Shown piece by piece: positions 44,860 through 59,181 of a stretch of DNA of 64,000 bases (the first letter of the stretch is position 1; each line of letters begins with the position of its first letter). The stretch lies in NCBI GenBank assembly GCA_032718475.1, contig JAUCBJ010007122.1, positions 1-64,000 on the forward strand, in the 5' to 3' direction. The notes below the pieces were generated by a model. That model saw only the letters and a list, made by a program, of their open reading frames with translations. It did no database searches and had not been told where the DNA came from. The translations under genes were made by a program, and so were the position numbers. The DNA comes from Nemertoderma westbladi. Lineage: Eukaryota; Xenacoelomorpha; Nemertodermatida; Nemertodermatidae.

Positions 44860-44883
44860 AGCCGTGGCATTATTGCCACGGCT
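44860..44883. terminator. Perfect 9-bp hairpin
   Basis: AGCCGTGGC (44860-44868) pairs with GCCACGGCT (44875-44883) around ATTATT. It looks like a terminator-type stem-loop, but there is no adjacent gene and this is eukaryotic DNA, so the role is unknown. Confidence 0.4.
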
Positions 44884-45305
44884 ATCTACTATTCTATTAA
44901 TTATTAATGGGACACAGTTGTGTAGTAACAGGAATGTTCGGAAGCAATATAGATTATTGCTGCTTTATGGGAGAGAATAACAAAGTTGGCACGATGCAAG
45001 CTGCTACTATCTCAGAGCGCTAATATATAACTTATATTGAAATGAATTACTGAATGCAATCAATATATGGGGCGAGCCTCGTAATAAACCAAGTCTGCTT
45101 GTTGGTATAATAAATTAGTCTGTGGCTATTTCAGTCGGAGTTTCGTCTGTCAGTAGGTTTTTTGTCCGCTTCTGGTTTGTTCAAAATAGTGATTTAAGCT
45201 GCTGTTGAGCCATGAGGTTTTGACAAGCAAATAATGAAACATCGTAAAACTAAAACGTATTTCAGCAAAATAACAATGATAATTCAAATAGTTAATCAGC
45301 AAAAT

Positions 45306-45383
45306 AATAGCCTCACTACAAAGCAACATAAACAAACCCAATATAATAGCCTCACTACAAAGCAACATAAACAAACCCAATAT
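45306..45383 (+). repeat. 39-bp perfect tandem duplication
   Basis: AATAGCCTCACTACAAAGCA and the following 19 bases occur twice in a row without change. Confidence 0.9.
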
Positions 45384-45789
45384 AATAGGATATTATTATA
45401 TTCAATCAATATAGGCAGCGATAATAACTATATGTTACAAAACTTAGGAAATTCAATGCTAAATTATTGTATTCAAAAATATTAATGCCAAATAATATAT
45501 AAATAATTAATATAGAAGACTGTTTACACTGTTTATTTTATGGAGGTAAATATTTGATAGTTTTCTGGAGGTAAATATGCGTCTCCGTCTATATTACCCT
45601 TCGTTGAATATAACTAAACTATAGTGTATATCGTTACTTTAAAAATAATATTGAAATAAATTTCTCACTAAATACCACATTGTAAACATATGATACACAA
45701 CTAATGTATTAATCAAACACCGATGTATATATATTTAATGTACCGGTAACCTACATATATACCGTCTGATGTCGTTAAATAGTGAAATC

Positions 45790-48700
45790 GTGTAAAGTAA
45801 CTTACACACTAATCACTATAAAGTAACTTACACACTAATATATATCATTGTAAAGTAACTTACACACTAATATATATCATTGTAAAGTAACTTACACACT
45901 AATTACTATAAAGTAACTTACACACTAATATATATCATTGTAAAGTAACTTACACACTAATCACTATAAAGTAACTTACACACTAATATATATCATTGTA
46001 AAGTAACTTACACACTAATCAATATAAAGTAACTTACACACTAATATATATCATTGTAAAGTAACTTACACACTAATATATATCACTATAAAGTAACTTA
46101 CACACTAATATATATCATTGTAAAGTAACTTACACACTAATCACTATAAAGTAACTTACACACTAATATATATCATTGTAAAGTAACTTACACACTAATA
46201 TATATCATTGTAAAGTAACTTACACACTAATATATATCACTATAAAGTAACTTACACACTAATATATATCATTGTAAAGTAACTTACACACTAATATATA
46301 TCACTATAAAGTAACTTACACACTAATATATATCATTGTAAAGTAACTTACACACTAATCACTATAAAGTAACTTACACACTAATATATATCATTGTAAA
46401 GTAACTTACACACTAATATATATCACTATAAAGTAACTTACACACTAATATATATCATTGTAAAGTAACTTACACACTAATATATATCATTGTGAAGTAA
46501 CTTACACACTCATATATATGACTGTAAAGTAACTTACACACTAATATATATCATTGTAAAGAAACTTATACACTAATATATATCATTGTAAAGTAACTTA
46601 CACACTCATATATATGACTGTAAAGTAACTTACACACTAATATATATCATTGTAAAGTAACTTACACACTCATATATATGACTGTAAAGTAACTTACACA
46701 CTAATATATATCATTGTAAAGAAACTTATACACTAATATATATCATTGTAAAGTAACTTACACACTCATATATATGACTGTAAAGTAACTTACACACTAA
46801 TATATATCATTGTAAAGAAACTTACACACTCATATATATGACTGTAAAGTAACTTACACACTCATATATATGACTGTAAAGTAACTTACACACTAATATA
46901 TATCATTGTAAAGAAACTTATACACTAATATATATCATTGTAAAGAAACTTACACACTCATATATATGACTGTAAAGTAACTTACACACTAATATATACC
47001 ATTGTAAAGTAACTTATACACTAATATATATCATTGTAAAGTAACTTACACACTCATATATATGACTGTAAAGTAACTTACACACTAATATATATCATTG
47101 TAAAGAAACTTATACACTAATATATATCATTGTAAAGAAACTTACACACTCATATATATGACTGTAAAGTAACTTACACACTAATATATACCATTGTAAA
47201 GTAACTTATACACTAATATATATCATTGTAAAGTAACTTACACACTCATATATATGACTGTAAGGTAACTTACACACTAATATATATCATTGTAAAGTAA
47301 CTTACACACTAATATATATCATGGTAAAGTAACTTACACACTAATATATATCATTGTAAAGTAACTTACACACTAATATATATCATGGTAAAGTAACTTA
47401 CACACTAATATATATCATTGTAAAGTAACTAACACACTAATATATATCACTGTAAAGAAACTAACACACTAATATATATCATTGTAAAGAAACTTACAGA
47501 CTAATATATATCACTGTAAAGTAACTTACACACTAATATATATCATTGTAAAGTAACTAACACACTAATATATATCATTGTAAATCAACTTACACACTAA
47601 TATATATCATTGTGAAGTAACTTACACACGATTGTAAAGTAACTTACACACTAATATATATCACTATAAAGTAACTTACACACTAATATATATCATTGTA
47701 AAGTAACTTACACACTAATATATATAATTGTAAAGTAACTTACACACGAATATATATCATTGTAAAGTAACTTACACACTAATATTATATCACTGTAAAG
47801 TAACTTACACACTAATATATATCATTGTAAAGAAACTTATACACTAATATATATCATTGTAAAGAAACTTACACACTCATATATATGACTGTAAAGTAAC
47901 TTACACACTAATATATACCATTGTAAAGTAACTTATACACTAATATATATCATTGTAAAGTAACTTACACACTCATATATATGACTGTAAGGTAACTTAC
48001 ACACTAATATATATCATTGTAAAGTAACTTACACACTAATATATATCATGGTAAAGTAACTTACACACTAATATATATCATTGTAAAGTAACTAACACAC
48101 TAATATATATCACTGTAAAGAAACTAACACACTAATATATATCATTGTAAAGAAACTTACAGACTAATATATATCACTGTAAAGTAGCTTACACACTAAT
48201 ATATATCATTGTAAAGTAACTTACACACTAATATATATCATTGTGAAGTAACTTACACACGATTGTAAAGTAACTTACACACTAATATATATCACTATAA
48301 AGTAACTTACACACTAATATATATCATTGTAAAGTAACTTACACACTAATCACTATAAAGTAACTTACACACTAATATATATCATTGTAAAGTAACTTAC
48401 ACACTAATATATATCACTATAAAGTAACTTACACACTAATATATATCATTGAAAAGTAACTTACACACTCATATATATGATAGTAAAGTAACTTATACAC
48501 TAATATATATCATTGTAAAGTAACTTACACACTAATATATATCACTGTAAAGTAACTTACACACTAATATATAGCATTGTAAAGTAACTTACACACTAAT
48601 ATATATAATTGTAAAGTAACTTACACACAAATATAGATCATTGTAAAGTAACTTACACACTAATATTATATCACTGTAAAGTAACTTACACACTAATATA

Positions 48701-51118
48701 TATCACTATAAAGTAACTTACACACTAATATATATCATTGTAAAGTAACTTACACACTAATCACTATAAAGTAACTTACACACTAATATATATCATTGTA
48801 AAGTAACTTACACACTAATATATATCACTATAAAGTAACTTACACACTAATATATATCATTGTAAAGTAACTTACACACTAATATATATCATTGTAAAGT
48901 AACTTATACAATGATATATATCATTGTAAAGTAACTTACACACTCATATATATGACTGTAAAGTAACTTACACACTAATATATATCATTGTAAAGTTACT
49001 TACATACTAATATATATCATTGTAAAGTAACTTACACACTAATATATATCATTGTAAAGTAACTTACACACTAATATATATCATTGTAAAGTAACTTACA
49101 CACTAATATATATCATGGTAAAGTAACTTACACACTAATATATATCATTGTAAAGTAACTTACACACTAATATATATCATTGTAAATTAACTTACACACT
49201 AATATATATCATTGTAAAGTAACTTACACACTAATATATATCATTGTAAAGTAACTTACACACTAATATATATCATGGTAAAGTAACTTACACACTAATA
49301 TATATCATGGTAAAGTAACTTACACACTAATATATATCATTGTAAAGTAACTTACACACTAATATATATCATTGTAAAGTAACTTACACACTAATATATA
49401 TCATTGTAAAGTAACTTACACACTAATATATATCACTATAAAGTAACTTACACACTAATATATATCATTGTAAAGTAACTAACACACTCATAATATCTTT
49501 GTAAAGTAACTTACACACTAATATATATCATTGTAAAGTATCTAACACACTAATATATATCACTGTAAAGAAACTAACACACTAATATATATCATTGTAA
49601 AGAAACTTACAGACTAATATATATCACTGTAAAGTAACTTACACACTAATATATATCATTGTAAAGTAACTTACACACTAATATATATCATTGTGAAGTA
49701 ACTTACACACGATTGTAAAGTAACTTACACACTAATATATATCACTATAAAGTAACTTACACACTAATATATATCATTGTAAAGTAACTTACACACTAAT
49801 CACTATAAAGTAACTTACACACTAATATATATCATTGTAAAGTAACTTACACACTAATATATATCACTATAAAGTAACTTACACACTAATATATATCATT
49901 GAAAAGTAACTTACACACTCATATATATGATAGTAAAGTAACTTATACACTAATATATATCATTGTAAAGTAACTTACACACTAATATATATCACTGTAC
50001 AGTAACTTACACACTAATATATATCATTGTAAAGTAACTTACACACTAATATATATAATTGTAAAGTAACTTACACACAAATATATATCATTGTAAAGTA
50101 ACTTACACACTAATATTATATCACTGTAAAGTAACTTACACACTAATATATATCACTATAAAGTAACTTACACACTAATATATATCATTGTAAAGTAACT
50201 TACACACTAATCACTATAAAGTAACTTACACACTAATATATATCATTGTAAAGTAACTTACACACTAATATATATCACTATAAAGTAACTTACACACTAA
50301 TATATATCATTGTAAAGTAACTTACACACTAATATATATCATTGTAAAGTAACTTATACAATGATATATATCATTGTAAAGTAACTTACACACTCATATA
50401 TATGACTGTAAAGTAACTTACACACTAATATATATCATTGTAAAGTTACTTACATACTAATATATATCATTGTAAAGTAACTTACACACTCATATATATG
50501 ATTGTAAAGTAACTTATACACTAATATATATCATTGTAAAGTAACTTACACACTAATATATATCATTGTAAAGTAACTTACACACTAATATATATCATTG
50601 TAAAGTTACTTACATACTAATATATATCATTGTAAAGTAACTTACACACTAATATATATCATTGTAAAGTAACTTACACACTAATATATATCATTGTAAA
50701 TTAACTTACACACTAATATATATCATTGTAAAGTAACTTACACACTAATATATATCATTGTAAAGTAACTTACACACTAATATATATCATTGTAAAGTAA
50801 CTTACACACTAATATATATCACTATAAAGTAACTTACACACTAATATATATCATTGTAAAGTAACTAACACACTAATATATATCATTGTAAAGTATCTAA
50901 CACACTAATATATATCACTGTAAAGAAACTAACACACTAATATATATCATTGTAAAGAAACTTACACACTAATATATATCATTGTAAAGAAACTTACAGA
51001 CTAATATATATCATGGTAAAGTAACTTACACACTAATATATATCATTGTAAAGTAACTTACACACTAATATATATCATTGTAAAGTAACTTACACACTAA
51101 TATATATCATTGTAAAGT
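45790..51118 (+). repeat. 32-bp satellite array, left block
   Basis: The main unit is TAAAGTAACTTACACACTAA followed by TATATATCATTG. Shorter 26-bp units lack the TATATAT part and end AATCACTA; others read CTCATATATATGACTG. GTAACTTAC is an internal palindrome. Variant units recur in the same order as larger blocks; e.g. the truncated junction CACACGATTG is found at about 47627, 48258 and 49708 with the same neighbours. I estimate about 170 units from length. Confidence 0.95.
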
Positions 51119-51600
51119 AAAAGTGATTGAAGTCCCAGTGGGGTATCTCAGTCTTAATATGAATATTATGATAATAGCGAATGAAAAATTCTCATTAAAG
51201 AAAGTCTATATATCAAGCATGAGAAACCTACTCTTAATATCCAAGGGACGTCCTTTCCTTTACACCTGTTCCAGTAAATTATCTTTCCGCAACCCATCCC
51301 CATCCTTGCCCCCCCCCCCCCCCCCGACCGAGCACTTATGTACCTACCTACACTAAACATTAATTCTAAATATTGTTTTTTTCACTATCTTACGTGCACC
51401 TACAATACGTTTTGTTTTGATTCACCTATTTGTTTTTATATACTGTAGTTAGGTAACCCCAATAATTATGTATCTATATGTTTTTACGTTTACCCATATA
51501 CATACCTATAATCAATTCTGCTATAATAACTACTGCCTAATATATATATCTATATATATCATTGCTACTGATATATATCACCTACTATATATCACCCACC
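51119..51600. other. Non-satellite interruption of the 32-bp array
   Basis: Unique-looking sequence with a poly-C run (about 51309-51325) and, from 51540, satellite-like TATATATC words that lead back into the array. The left edge contains CAGTGGGGTATCTCAG, similar to CCAGTGTATCTCAG at the far right end of the satellite (about 54209-54222). Confidence 0.7.
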
Positions 51601-54208
51601 TATATATCACCTACTATATATATCATTGTAAAGTAACTTACACATACACACTAATATATATCATTGTAAAGTAACTTGCACACTAATATATATCATTGTA
51701 AATTAACTTACACACTAATATATATCATTGTAAAGTAACTTACACACTAATATATATCATGGCAAAGTAACTTACACACTAATATATATCTTGTAAAGTA
51801 ACTTACACACTATATCATTGTAAAGTAACTTACACACTAATATATATCTTGTAAAGTAACTTACACACTATATCATTGTAAAGTAACTTACACACTAATA
51901 TATATCATTGTAAAGTAACTTGCACACTAATATATATCATTGTAAAGTAACTTACACACTAATATATATCATTGTAAAGTAACTTGCACACTAATATATA
52001 TCATTGTAAATTAACTTACACACTAATATATATCATTGTAAAGTAACTTACACACTAATATATATCATGGCAAAGTAACTTACACACTAATATATATCTT
52101 GTAAAGTAACTTACACACTATATCATTGTAAAGTAACTTACACACTAATATATATCTTGTAAAGTAACTTACACACTATATCATTGTAAAGTAACTTACA
52201 CACTAATATATATCATTGTAAAGTAACTTACACACTATTATATATCATTGTAAAGTAACTTACACACTAATATATATCACTATAAAGTAACTTACACACT
52301 CATGTATATCACTATAAAGTAACTTACACACTAATATATATCACTGTAAAGTAACTTGCACACTAATATATATCATTGTAAAGTAACTTACACATTAATA
52401 TATATCATTGTAAAGTAACTTACACACTAATATATATCACTATAAAGTAACTTACACACTAATATATATCATTGTAAAGTAACTTACACACTAATATATA
52501 TCACTGTAAAGTAACTTACACACTAATATATATCATTGTAAAGTAACTTACACATTAATATATATCAATGTAAAGTAACTTACACACTAATATATATCAT
52601 TGTAAAGTAACTTACACACTAATACATATCATTGTAAAGTAACTTACACACTAATACATATCATTGTAAAGTAACTTACACACCAATATATATCATTGTA
52701 AAGTAACTTACACACTAATATATATCACTATAAAGTAACTTACACACTCATATATATCGTTGTAAAGTAACTTACACACTAATATATATCATTGTAAATT
52801 AACTTACACACTAATATATATCACTATAAAGTAACTTACACACTAATAAATACGGTATCACTGTAAAGTAACCAACACACTAATATATATCATTGTAGGT
52901 AACTTACACACTCATATATATGATTGTAATTGTAAAGTAACTTACACACTAATATATACCATTGTAAAGTAACTTACACACTAATATATATCATTGTGAA
53001 GTAACTAACACACTAATATATATCATTGTAAAGTAACTTACACACTAATATATATCATTGTAAAGTAACTTACACACTCATATATATGATTGTAAAGTAA
53101 CTTATACACTAATATATATCATTGTAAAGTAACTTACATACTAATATATATCATTGTAAATTAACTTACACACTAATATATATCACTATAAAGTAACTTA
53201 CACACTAATAAATACGGTATCACTGTAAAGTAACTAACACACTAATATATATCATTGTAAAGTAACTTACACACTAATATATACCATTGTAAAGTAACTT
53301 ACACACTAATATATATCATTGTAAAGTAACTAACACACTAATATATATCATTGTAAAGTAACTTACACACTAATATATATCATTGTAAAGTAACTTACAC
53401 ACTCATATATATGATTGTAAAGTAACTTATACACTAATATATATCATTGTAAAGTAACTTACACACTAATATATATCATTGTAAAGTAACTAACACACTA
53501 ATATATATCATTGTAAAGTAACTTACACACTAATATATATCATGGTAAAGTAACATACACACTAATATATATCATTGTAAAGTAACTAACACACTAATAT
53601 ATATCACTGTAAAGAAACTAACACACTAATATATATCATTGTAAAGTAACTTACACACTAATATATATCATTGTAAAGTAACTTACACACTAATATATAT
53701 CACTGTAAAGAAACTTACACACTCATATATATGATTGTAAAGTAACTTACACACTAATATATATCACTATAAAGTAACTTACACACTAATATATATCATT
53801 GTAAAGTAACTTACACACTAATATATATCACTGTAAAGAAACTAACACACTAATATATATCATTGTAAAGTAACTTACACACTAATATATATCATTGTAA
53901 AGTAACTAACACACTAATATATATCACTGTAAAGAAACTAACACACTAATATATATCATTGTAAAGTAACTTACACACTAATATATATCACTGTAAAGAA
54001 ACTAACACACTAATATATATCATTGTAAAGTAACTTACACACTAATCACTATAAAGTAACTTACACATACACAGTAACTTACACACTAATATATATCATT
54101 GTAAAGTAACTTACACACTAATATATATCACTATAAAGTAACTTACACACTAATATATATCACTGTAAAGAAACTAACACACTAATATCATTGTAAAGTA
54201 ACTTATAC
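51601..54208 (+). repeat. 32-bp satellite array, right block
   Basis: Same unit as the left block, with further variants (ATATATCTTGTAAAG, AATAAATACGGTATCACTG). About 83 units by length. It ends at ACTTATACCAGTGTATC. Confidence 0.95.
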
Positions 54209-54958
54209 CAGTGTATCTCAGCGATTATCGATGGGAGAACGATTAACTGTCCACCGATGGAACTTCTATAGACTAACTTATTAATGTGCATCGTAACTGT
54301 ACACTAAAGAAAAAGTAGCACGGTAGACATAAAGTATGGGTCTCTAAAACCTGGTCCGGTCCAGCTATCTCATCAATGCTAGTTTATTGAGAATAATAAT
54401 TGTACCAGGGGCTATTGTCCAGCTTAGATTGGCCAATGAAAAATACTCCAGCCATGAAACAAAGCTTATCTATCGCTTTTTGAAATTTTTTTTGGAATTT
54501 TTTAAGCAGACCTTGCTAAATACTTAGAACCCAGGGGTCATCAGGTCCCAATTGGAAAGGAGCAGGTTACAGAGGCGCGTATTGGGCGGACCAAAACGAT
54601 AGTTAACCCCTAACACCGGTCCGGTATACCCCATAGACTAGCATTGGGACAGTAGGAAGGGTCTATCCACCTGGGACTGGTCGGTGTTTTAGGTAGACCT
54701 ATAAATAGACGATGGAGCGGCGGTACATGTAATAGTACACTTTGCTTGCTTGATTAATTAAACAAAAGCTGGCAAACCAATTGAGCTTGAAAAGACGACA
54801 CCAAAAATATAGATAATAACTTTATAAAAAAAACATAAATAAACGCTGCACTTCTGGTCCACAGTCCCGGATATTCTTTTTTTGGTTATTATTTCAAAGT
54901 TTTCAAACTTCCTAAAATCAATAATCCATAACAAATACGGCACCGCTACATATATATA

Positions 54959-55186
54959 CCACCGGGTAAATAAACTAAACGACTGGGTATATAAACTCAA
55001 TGACCGGGTATATAAACTCAACGACCGGGTATATAAACTAAACGACCGGGTATATAAACTAAACGACCAGGTATATAAACTAAACGACCGGGTATATAAA
55101 CTCAACGACCGGGTATATAAACTAAACGACCGGGTATATAAACTAAACGACCGGGTATATAAACTAAACGACCGGGTATATAAACC
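54959..55186 (+). repeat. 21-bp minisatellite, ~11 units
   Basis: Unit GACCGGGTATATAAACTAAA plus C, with few variants (CTCAAC for CTAAAC). 21 is a multiple of 3, giving open frames on both strands that are artefacts. Confidence 0.93.
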
Positions 55187-55441
55187 AGACCAGCTCAGAC
55201 CAGTGACCTATAAGCGCACTGGCTGAACACGAGGTGAGTTGTTCAAAGAGGCAAATGTCTGTAGTTCAAAATACAGTAGGAACTAGAGCAGACACACGGC
55301 GGTTAAATATTAAACAAACAGCGATAGGGTTTACAATTCCACCACGGTATCAGCAGTATATACTAACCAGCACCAAGACACACTGTCAACGATAGATGTA
55401 CGGCGTAGTTCCGTTCAGGTTCAATTAATATATATACCATT

Positions 55442-55446
<5 letters not shown>

Positions 55447-55472
<26 letters not shown>
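55447..55472 (+). repeat. (AT)n microsatellite
   Basis: About 13 AT dinucleotides. Confidence 0.85.
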
Positions 55473-55473
<1 letters not shown>

Positions 55474-56339
55474 CATGAACTTATTCAATGCAACTCAACA
55501 AACAACTTAAAATCAATAGAGTGAGATATAGCAGTGCAGTTTATAATTATTGAATATAACACCAATGACATTAATGAGACTAAAACCAATTAGCACTAAT
55601 AAATTGAAGGTCTACTTAACCTAAATGATTATGGCATTGCAACAAAAAAATATAACAAAGCGGCCCTTTGCATTATATAGGCTAATTACGAAAAAAAGGC
55701 ACAATTCAAAATGATATGTAACTTCAACCTGTATAGACAAACTAGGTAGGTAGGCTAGGCGGTACTGAGGTATTAATATAACCACGACACCACACATATA
55801 GACTTATACCGAATATATGATATAAAAATAAGTCCTATATATACCTGTACACCTGCATCCCTGCAGCCTAGTGAGAAACCCCAAACTTATAGAAAAAGGA
55901 TTCAGCAAAACAAATAAGTAAGAAACGCATGCGAATGCTAATGTTCTATATCGGTCATAGTCAGGATGTTGATACAATTACTGCCTAACAATGCCAGCCA
56001 AACCGAGCTCGCGGTAGCTCTGATTGATTACGCACGGGAGGCAGCAGAACGAGGCTATCAGATCGCCAAGGAATCCTCCATCAATTCCTTTTTGTTCCCT
56101 AACCTGTAACGCAAATATAAATAATTACATACCGGTCTGCCGGTATCGGATCCCACCCACTGTTTAATTAAGTGCCCTGCCCAGTGGCTATTGACCTTGA
56201 CCTTGTTTATTGGCGCCCAATGATAGATAAAATACAAATATTTGTTACATACATCAGGAACAACACTAAAAATGTACAACAGTTTAAGATGGGTCCTACT
56301 AATTAGCCCAACCTACCACAATCTACCCCAACCTACCAC

Positions 56340-56368
56340 AATCTACCCCAACAATTCGATAGAGGCAT
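56340..56368 (+). repeat. 29-bp end sequence, left (inverted copy at 63972-64000)
   Basis: AATCTACCCCAACAATTCGA plus TAGAGGCAT is the exact reverse complement of 63972-64000. In both places the 89-bp array starts right after it. Confidence 0.85.
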
Positions 56369-56965
56369 ATAATTACCACAATATTATTTTACATTGGTAT
56401 CTAATTACCACAATATACAGAACTCAAGTGTCTATTTACCACAAGACTACACTGCATCTAATTACCACAATATTATTTTTTATTTTACATTGGCATCTAA
56501 TTACCACAATATAAAGAACGCAAGTGTCTATTTACCACAAGACTACACTGCATCTAATTACCACAATATTATTTTACAATGGCATCTAATTACCACAATA
56601 TACAGAACTCAAGTGTCTATTTACCACAAGACTACACTGCATCTAATTACCACAGTCCACAATATTATTTTACATTGGCATCTAATTACCACAATATACA
56701 GAACTCAAGTGTCTATTTACCACAAGACTACACTGCATCTAATTACCACAATATTATTTCACATTGGTATCTGATTACCACAATATACAGAACTCAAGTG
56801 TCTATTTACCACAAGACTACACTGCATCTAATTACCGGTACCACAATATTATTTTACAATGGCATCTAATTACCACAATATACAGAACTCAAGTGTCTAT
56901 TTACCACAAGACTACACTGCATCTAATTACCACAATATTATTTTACATTGGCATCTAATTACCCA
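56369..56965 (+). repeat. 89-bp repeat, array 1 (forward)
   Basis: Units contain CTAATTACCACAATATACAG, AACTCAAGTGTCTATTTACC, ACAAGACTACACTGCATCTA and ATTATTTTACATTGGCATCT. About 6-7 units, some with small insertions. Reverse complement of arrays 2 and 3. Confidence 0.93.
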
Positions 56966-57479
56966 CCAACGCTGATATTACTTAATTCTATTTACCTTTT
57001 AACTTAGGCCTATCTGTGATCTCTGATGTTTTTCGGTGATTGTCTTACATGACTTTATAATTGATACAATTTAATTACACACAAACATTAGTAAATAAAA
57101 TAAAATACAAAATATGTCTAAAATTGTCTGTGTCTGTCTTTGTTGGCAAAAGCTAAAATTATAATAAAAAAATCAAATAAAGTACAGTATATTTTCTGAA
57201 TGGGCATTGATCAGTTGCTTATAAATATAATCCAAGGGCAAGGGTTCTGTTGTGCTCTGGGATATGTGGGCACAGTTTACTGTAGGATGACAATTGGCAG
57301 TGGAGAATGATATTTATATCATAAGCAACATTTACAGTAGCAAATATGTGGAAGAATTATTTCAATCCATCATTATTCGTGGAAGAGTTTCAGCGAGAAG
57401 AATCAAAATTATGTCAACCTCATACTGTACAAATTTCAACAGAATGGACGTGATTAATTACATTAAATCGAAGGTTGCT
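56966..57479. other. Non-genic stretch between array 1 and RT fragment
   Basis: AT-rich, no recognisable gene. Confidence 0.5.
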
Positions 57480-58258
57480 TAGCACCCGTCGCACCGACTC
57501 GGCACCTGCGCCAGGGCCCAGGGGGCGGCCGTACTGGATCGCCAGCGCATCCCGGAACTCCATGGGGGAGAGATCAAGTTGGTGTTTGGCTATCGGGAGG
57601 GAGGAAATCCACCCACTGGAGCGGAAGTTGGCGGCGCGCTCGACCATCTAATGGCGGGCCTGTGGGAACTCGTCCAGCACAGCCTCCAAACTGGCCTTCT
57701 CCCTTCCGAGCTGTTGGTCCTGTCCTTCTTTCCGCGCTCGCTGTAAACAGTTACGGTGGTCTGTGAGCGAGAACTGCCGATCTCCAAATAGCGACTGCGC
57801 GATAGTCCAGGTTCCAGCTCGTGATATGTCGAACAAGTGGGCCGCCTCGGACACCGGGTTCCGCAGTCCAAGACCTGCAGTGCGAGGGGAGAGGCCGAAC
57901 AGACAACGCTCGTTTGGGGATATCGGTCCGCCAAACACTGCGGGAAGGAAACGCTCAGTCAGCGCGTCCTCCAGCACCTGGTACTCGTCGTGACAGTCTG
58001 GGGTTACGTGCTGGAGGTAGGCCCACTCCCGTTGGAGGGAGCCGGCCATGGCAGCGAACGCGGCTTGGGGTGGGCCTCGGCCATCTCGGAGAGACGATCA
58101 ACCGATGCGACCCACGCAGCAGCTTTGGCCTGAACGTAACCCACTCGCTCTGCAGTCCCACCAAGATACCCGCCCAGGAAACGGTGACCCGATACTATGT
58201 TTATCTCCAGGCCAGCGAAAACTCTACGAGCCTCCTCCTCGTACTGTGGAGCTACGAT
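57480..58258 (-). pseudogene. RT-REL retrotransposon fragment (diverged relative of 59019-62607)
   Basis: On the minus strand the protein aligns with the middle of the large RT-REL frame: NIVSGHRFLGGYLGGTAERV and WVASVDRLSEMAEAHP, then after a one-base deletion GSLQREWAYLQHVTPDCHDE, RFLPAVFGGPISPNERCLFG, LSPRTAGLGLRNPVSEAAHL, and after a TAG stop ERAANFRSSGWISSLPIAKH and DLSPMEFRDALAIQYGRPLG. Many residues differ from the larger copy (roughly half by eye), so it is a distinct subfamily. RT catalytic blocks and the nuclease are both missing. It is much more GC-rich than its surroundings and touches array 2 on the right. Confidence 0.85.
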
Positions 58259-58261
58259 ATA

Positions 58262-59018
58262 TATATTGTATATATATTGTGGTAATTAGACTTTAGTGAA
58301 GTCTTGTGGTAATTAGACACTGAGTATTAATAACTACCGTACTGTATATTGTGGTAATTAGATGCCATTGTAAAATAATATTGTGGTAATTAGATGCAGT
58401 GTAGTTTTGTGGTAAATAGACACTTGAGTTCTGTATATTGTGGTAATTAGATGCCAATGTAAAATAATATTGTGGTAATTAGATGCAGTGTAGTCTTGTG
58501 GTAAATAGACACTTGAGTTCTGTATACATATTGTGGTAATTAGATGCCAATGTAAAATAATATTGTGGTAATTAGATGCAGTGTAGTCTTGTGGTAAATA
58601 GACACTTGAGTTCTGTATATTGTGGTAATTAGATGCCAATGTAAAATAATATTGTGGTAATTAGATGCAGTGTAGTCTTGTGGTAAATAGACACTTGAAT
58701 TCTGTATATTGTGGTTATTAGATGCCAATGTAAAATCATATTGTGGTAATTAGATGCAGTGTAGTCTTGTGGTAAATAGACACTTCTGTTCTGTATATTG
58801 TGGTAATTAGACGCCATTGTAAAATAATATTGTGGTAATTAGATGCAGTGTAGTCTTGTGGTAAATAGACACTTGCGTTCTGTATATTGTGGTAATTAGA
58901 TGCCAATGTAAAATAATATTGTGGTAATTAGATGCAGTGTAGTCTTGTGGTAAATAGACACTTGCATTCTGTATATTGTGGTAATTAGATGCCAATGTAA
59001 AATAATATTATGGTAATT
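58262..59018 (-). repeat. 89-bp repeat, array 2 (reverse)
   Basis: About 8 units. The last one ends with TATTATGGTAATT, the left copy of the target-site duplication of the RT-REL element, where most units have TATTGTGGTAATT. Confidence 0.93.
59006..59018 (+). repeat. 13-bp target-site duplication, left copy
   Basis: TATTATGGTAATT, identical to 62608-62620; other array units have G for the second A of ATTATGG. Directly followed by a T run. Confidence 0.85.
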
Positions 59019-59181
59019 TTTTTTTTATTCCGATATGTATATTATAATTATCGCAAAAACGCACTAAATGATCAATAGCATATTGCTTGCAGTACAGATG
59101 GTAACAACTCCATTACACAGTTACAATGAGCAATAATTATGTAATATACCATACCAGTCCCCGCATAATCGATCAAACACT

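Larger units (their letters stand above)
44691..45789. other. Non-genic stretch
   Basis: No recognisable gene. It contains a perfect hairpin (44860-44883), a 39-bp tandem duplication (45306-45383), and a direct repeat GGAGGTAAATAT (about 45542 and 45568). Confidence 0.5.
54209..56339. other. Non-genic stretch
   Basis: No recognisable gene. It includes the 21-bp minisatellite (54959-55186), an (AT)n run (55447-55472) and, just before the 89-bp array, two copies of ACCTACCACAATCTACCCCA (56311-56350). Confidence 0.55.

Noticed and set aside
44860-44883. Bacterial-type terminator
   Set aside because: Good hairpin but no T run and no upstream gene; kept only as a hairpin.
45790-54208. CRISPR-like regular spacing of a 32-bp repeat
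   Set aside because: Units follow each other directly without unique spacers, no cas genes are present, and the context is eukaryotic; it is a satellite.
54758-55226. Frames of 114-115 codons on both strands at the 21-bp minisatellite
   Set aside because: By-product of a 21-bp unit.
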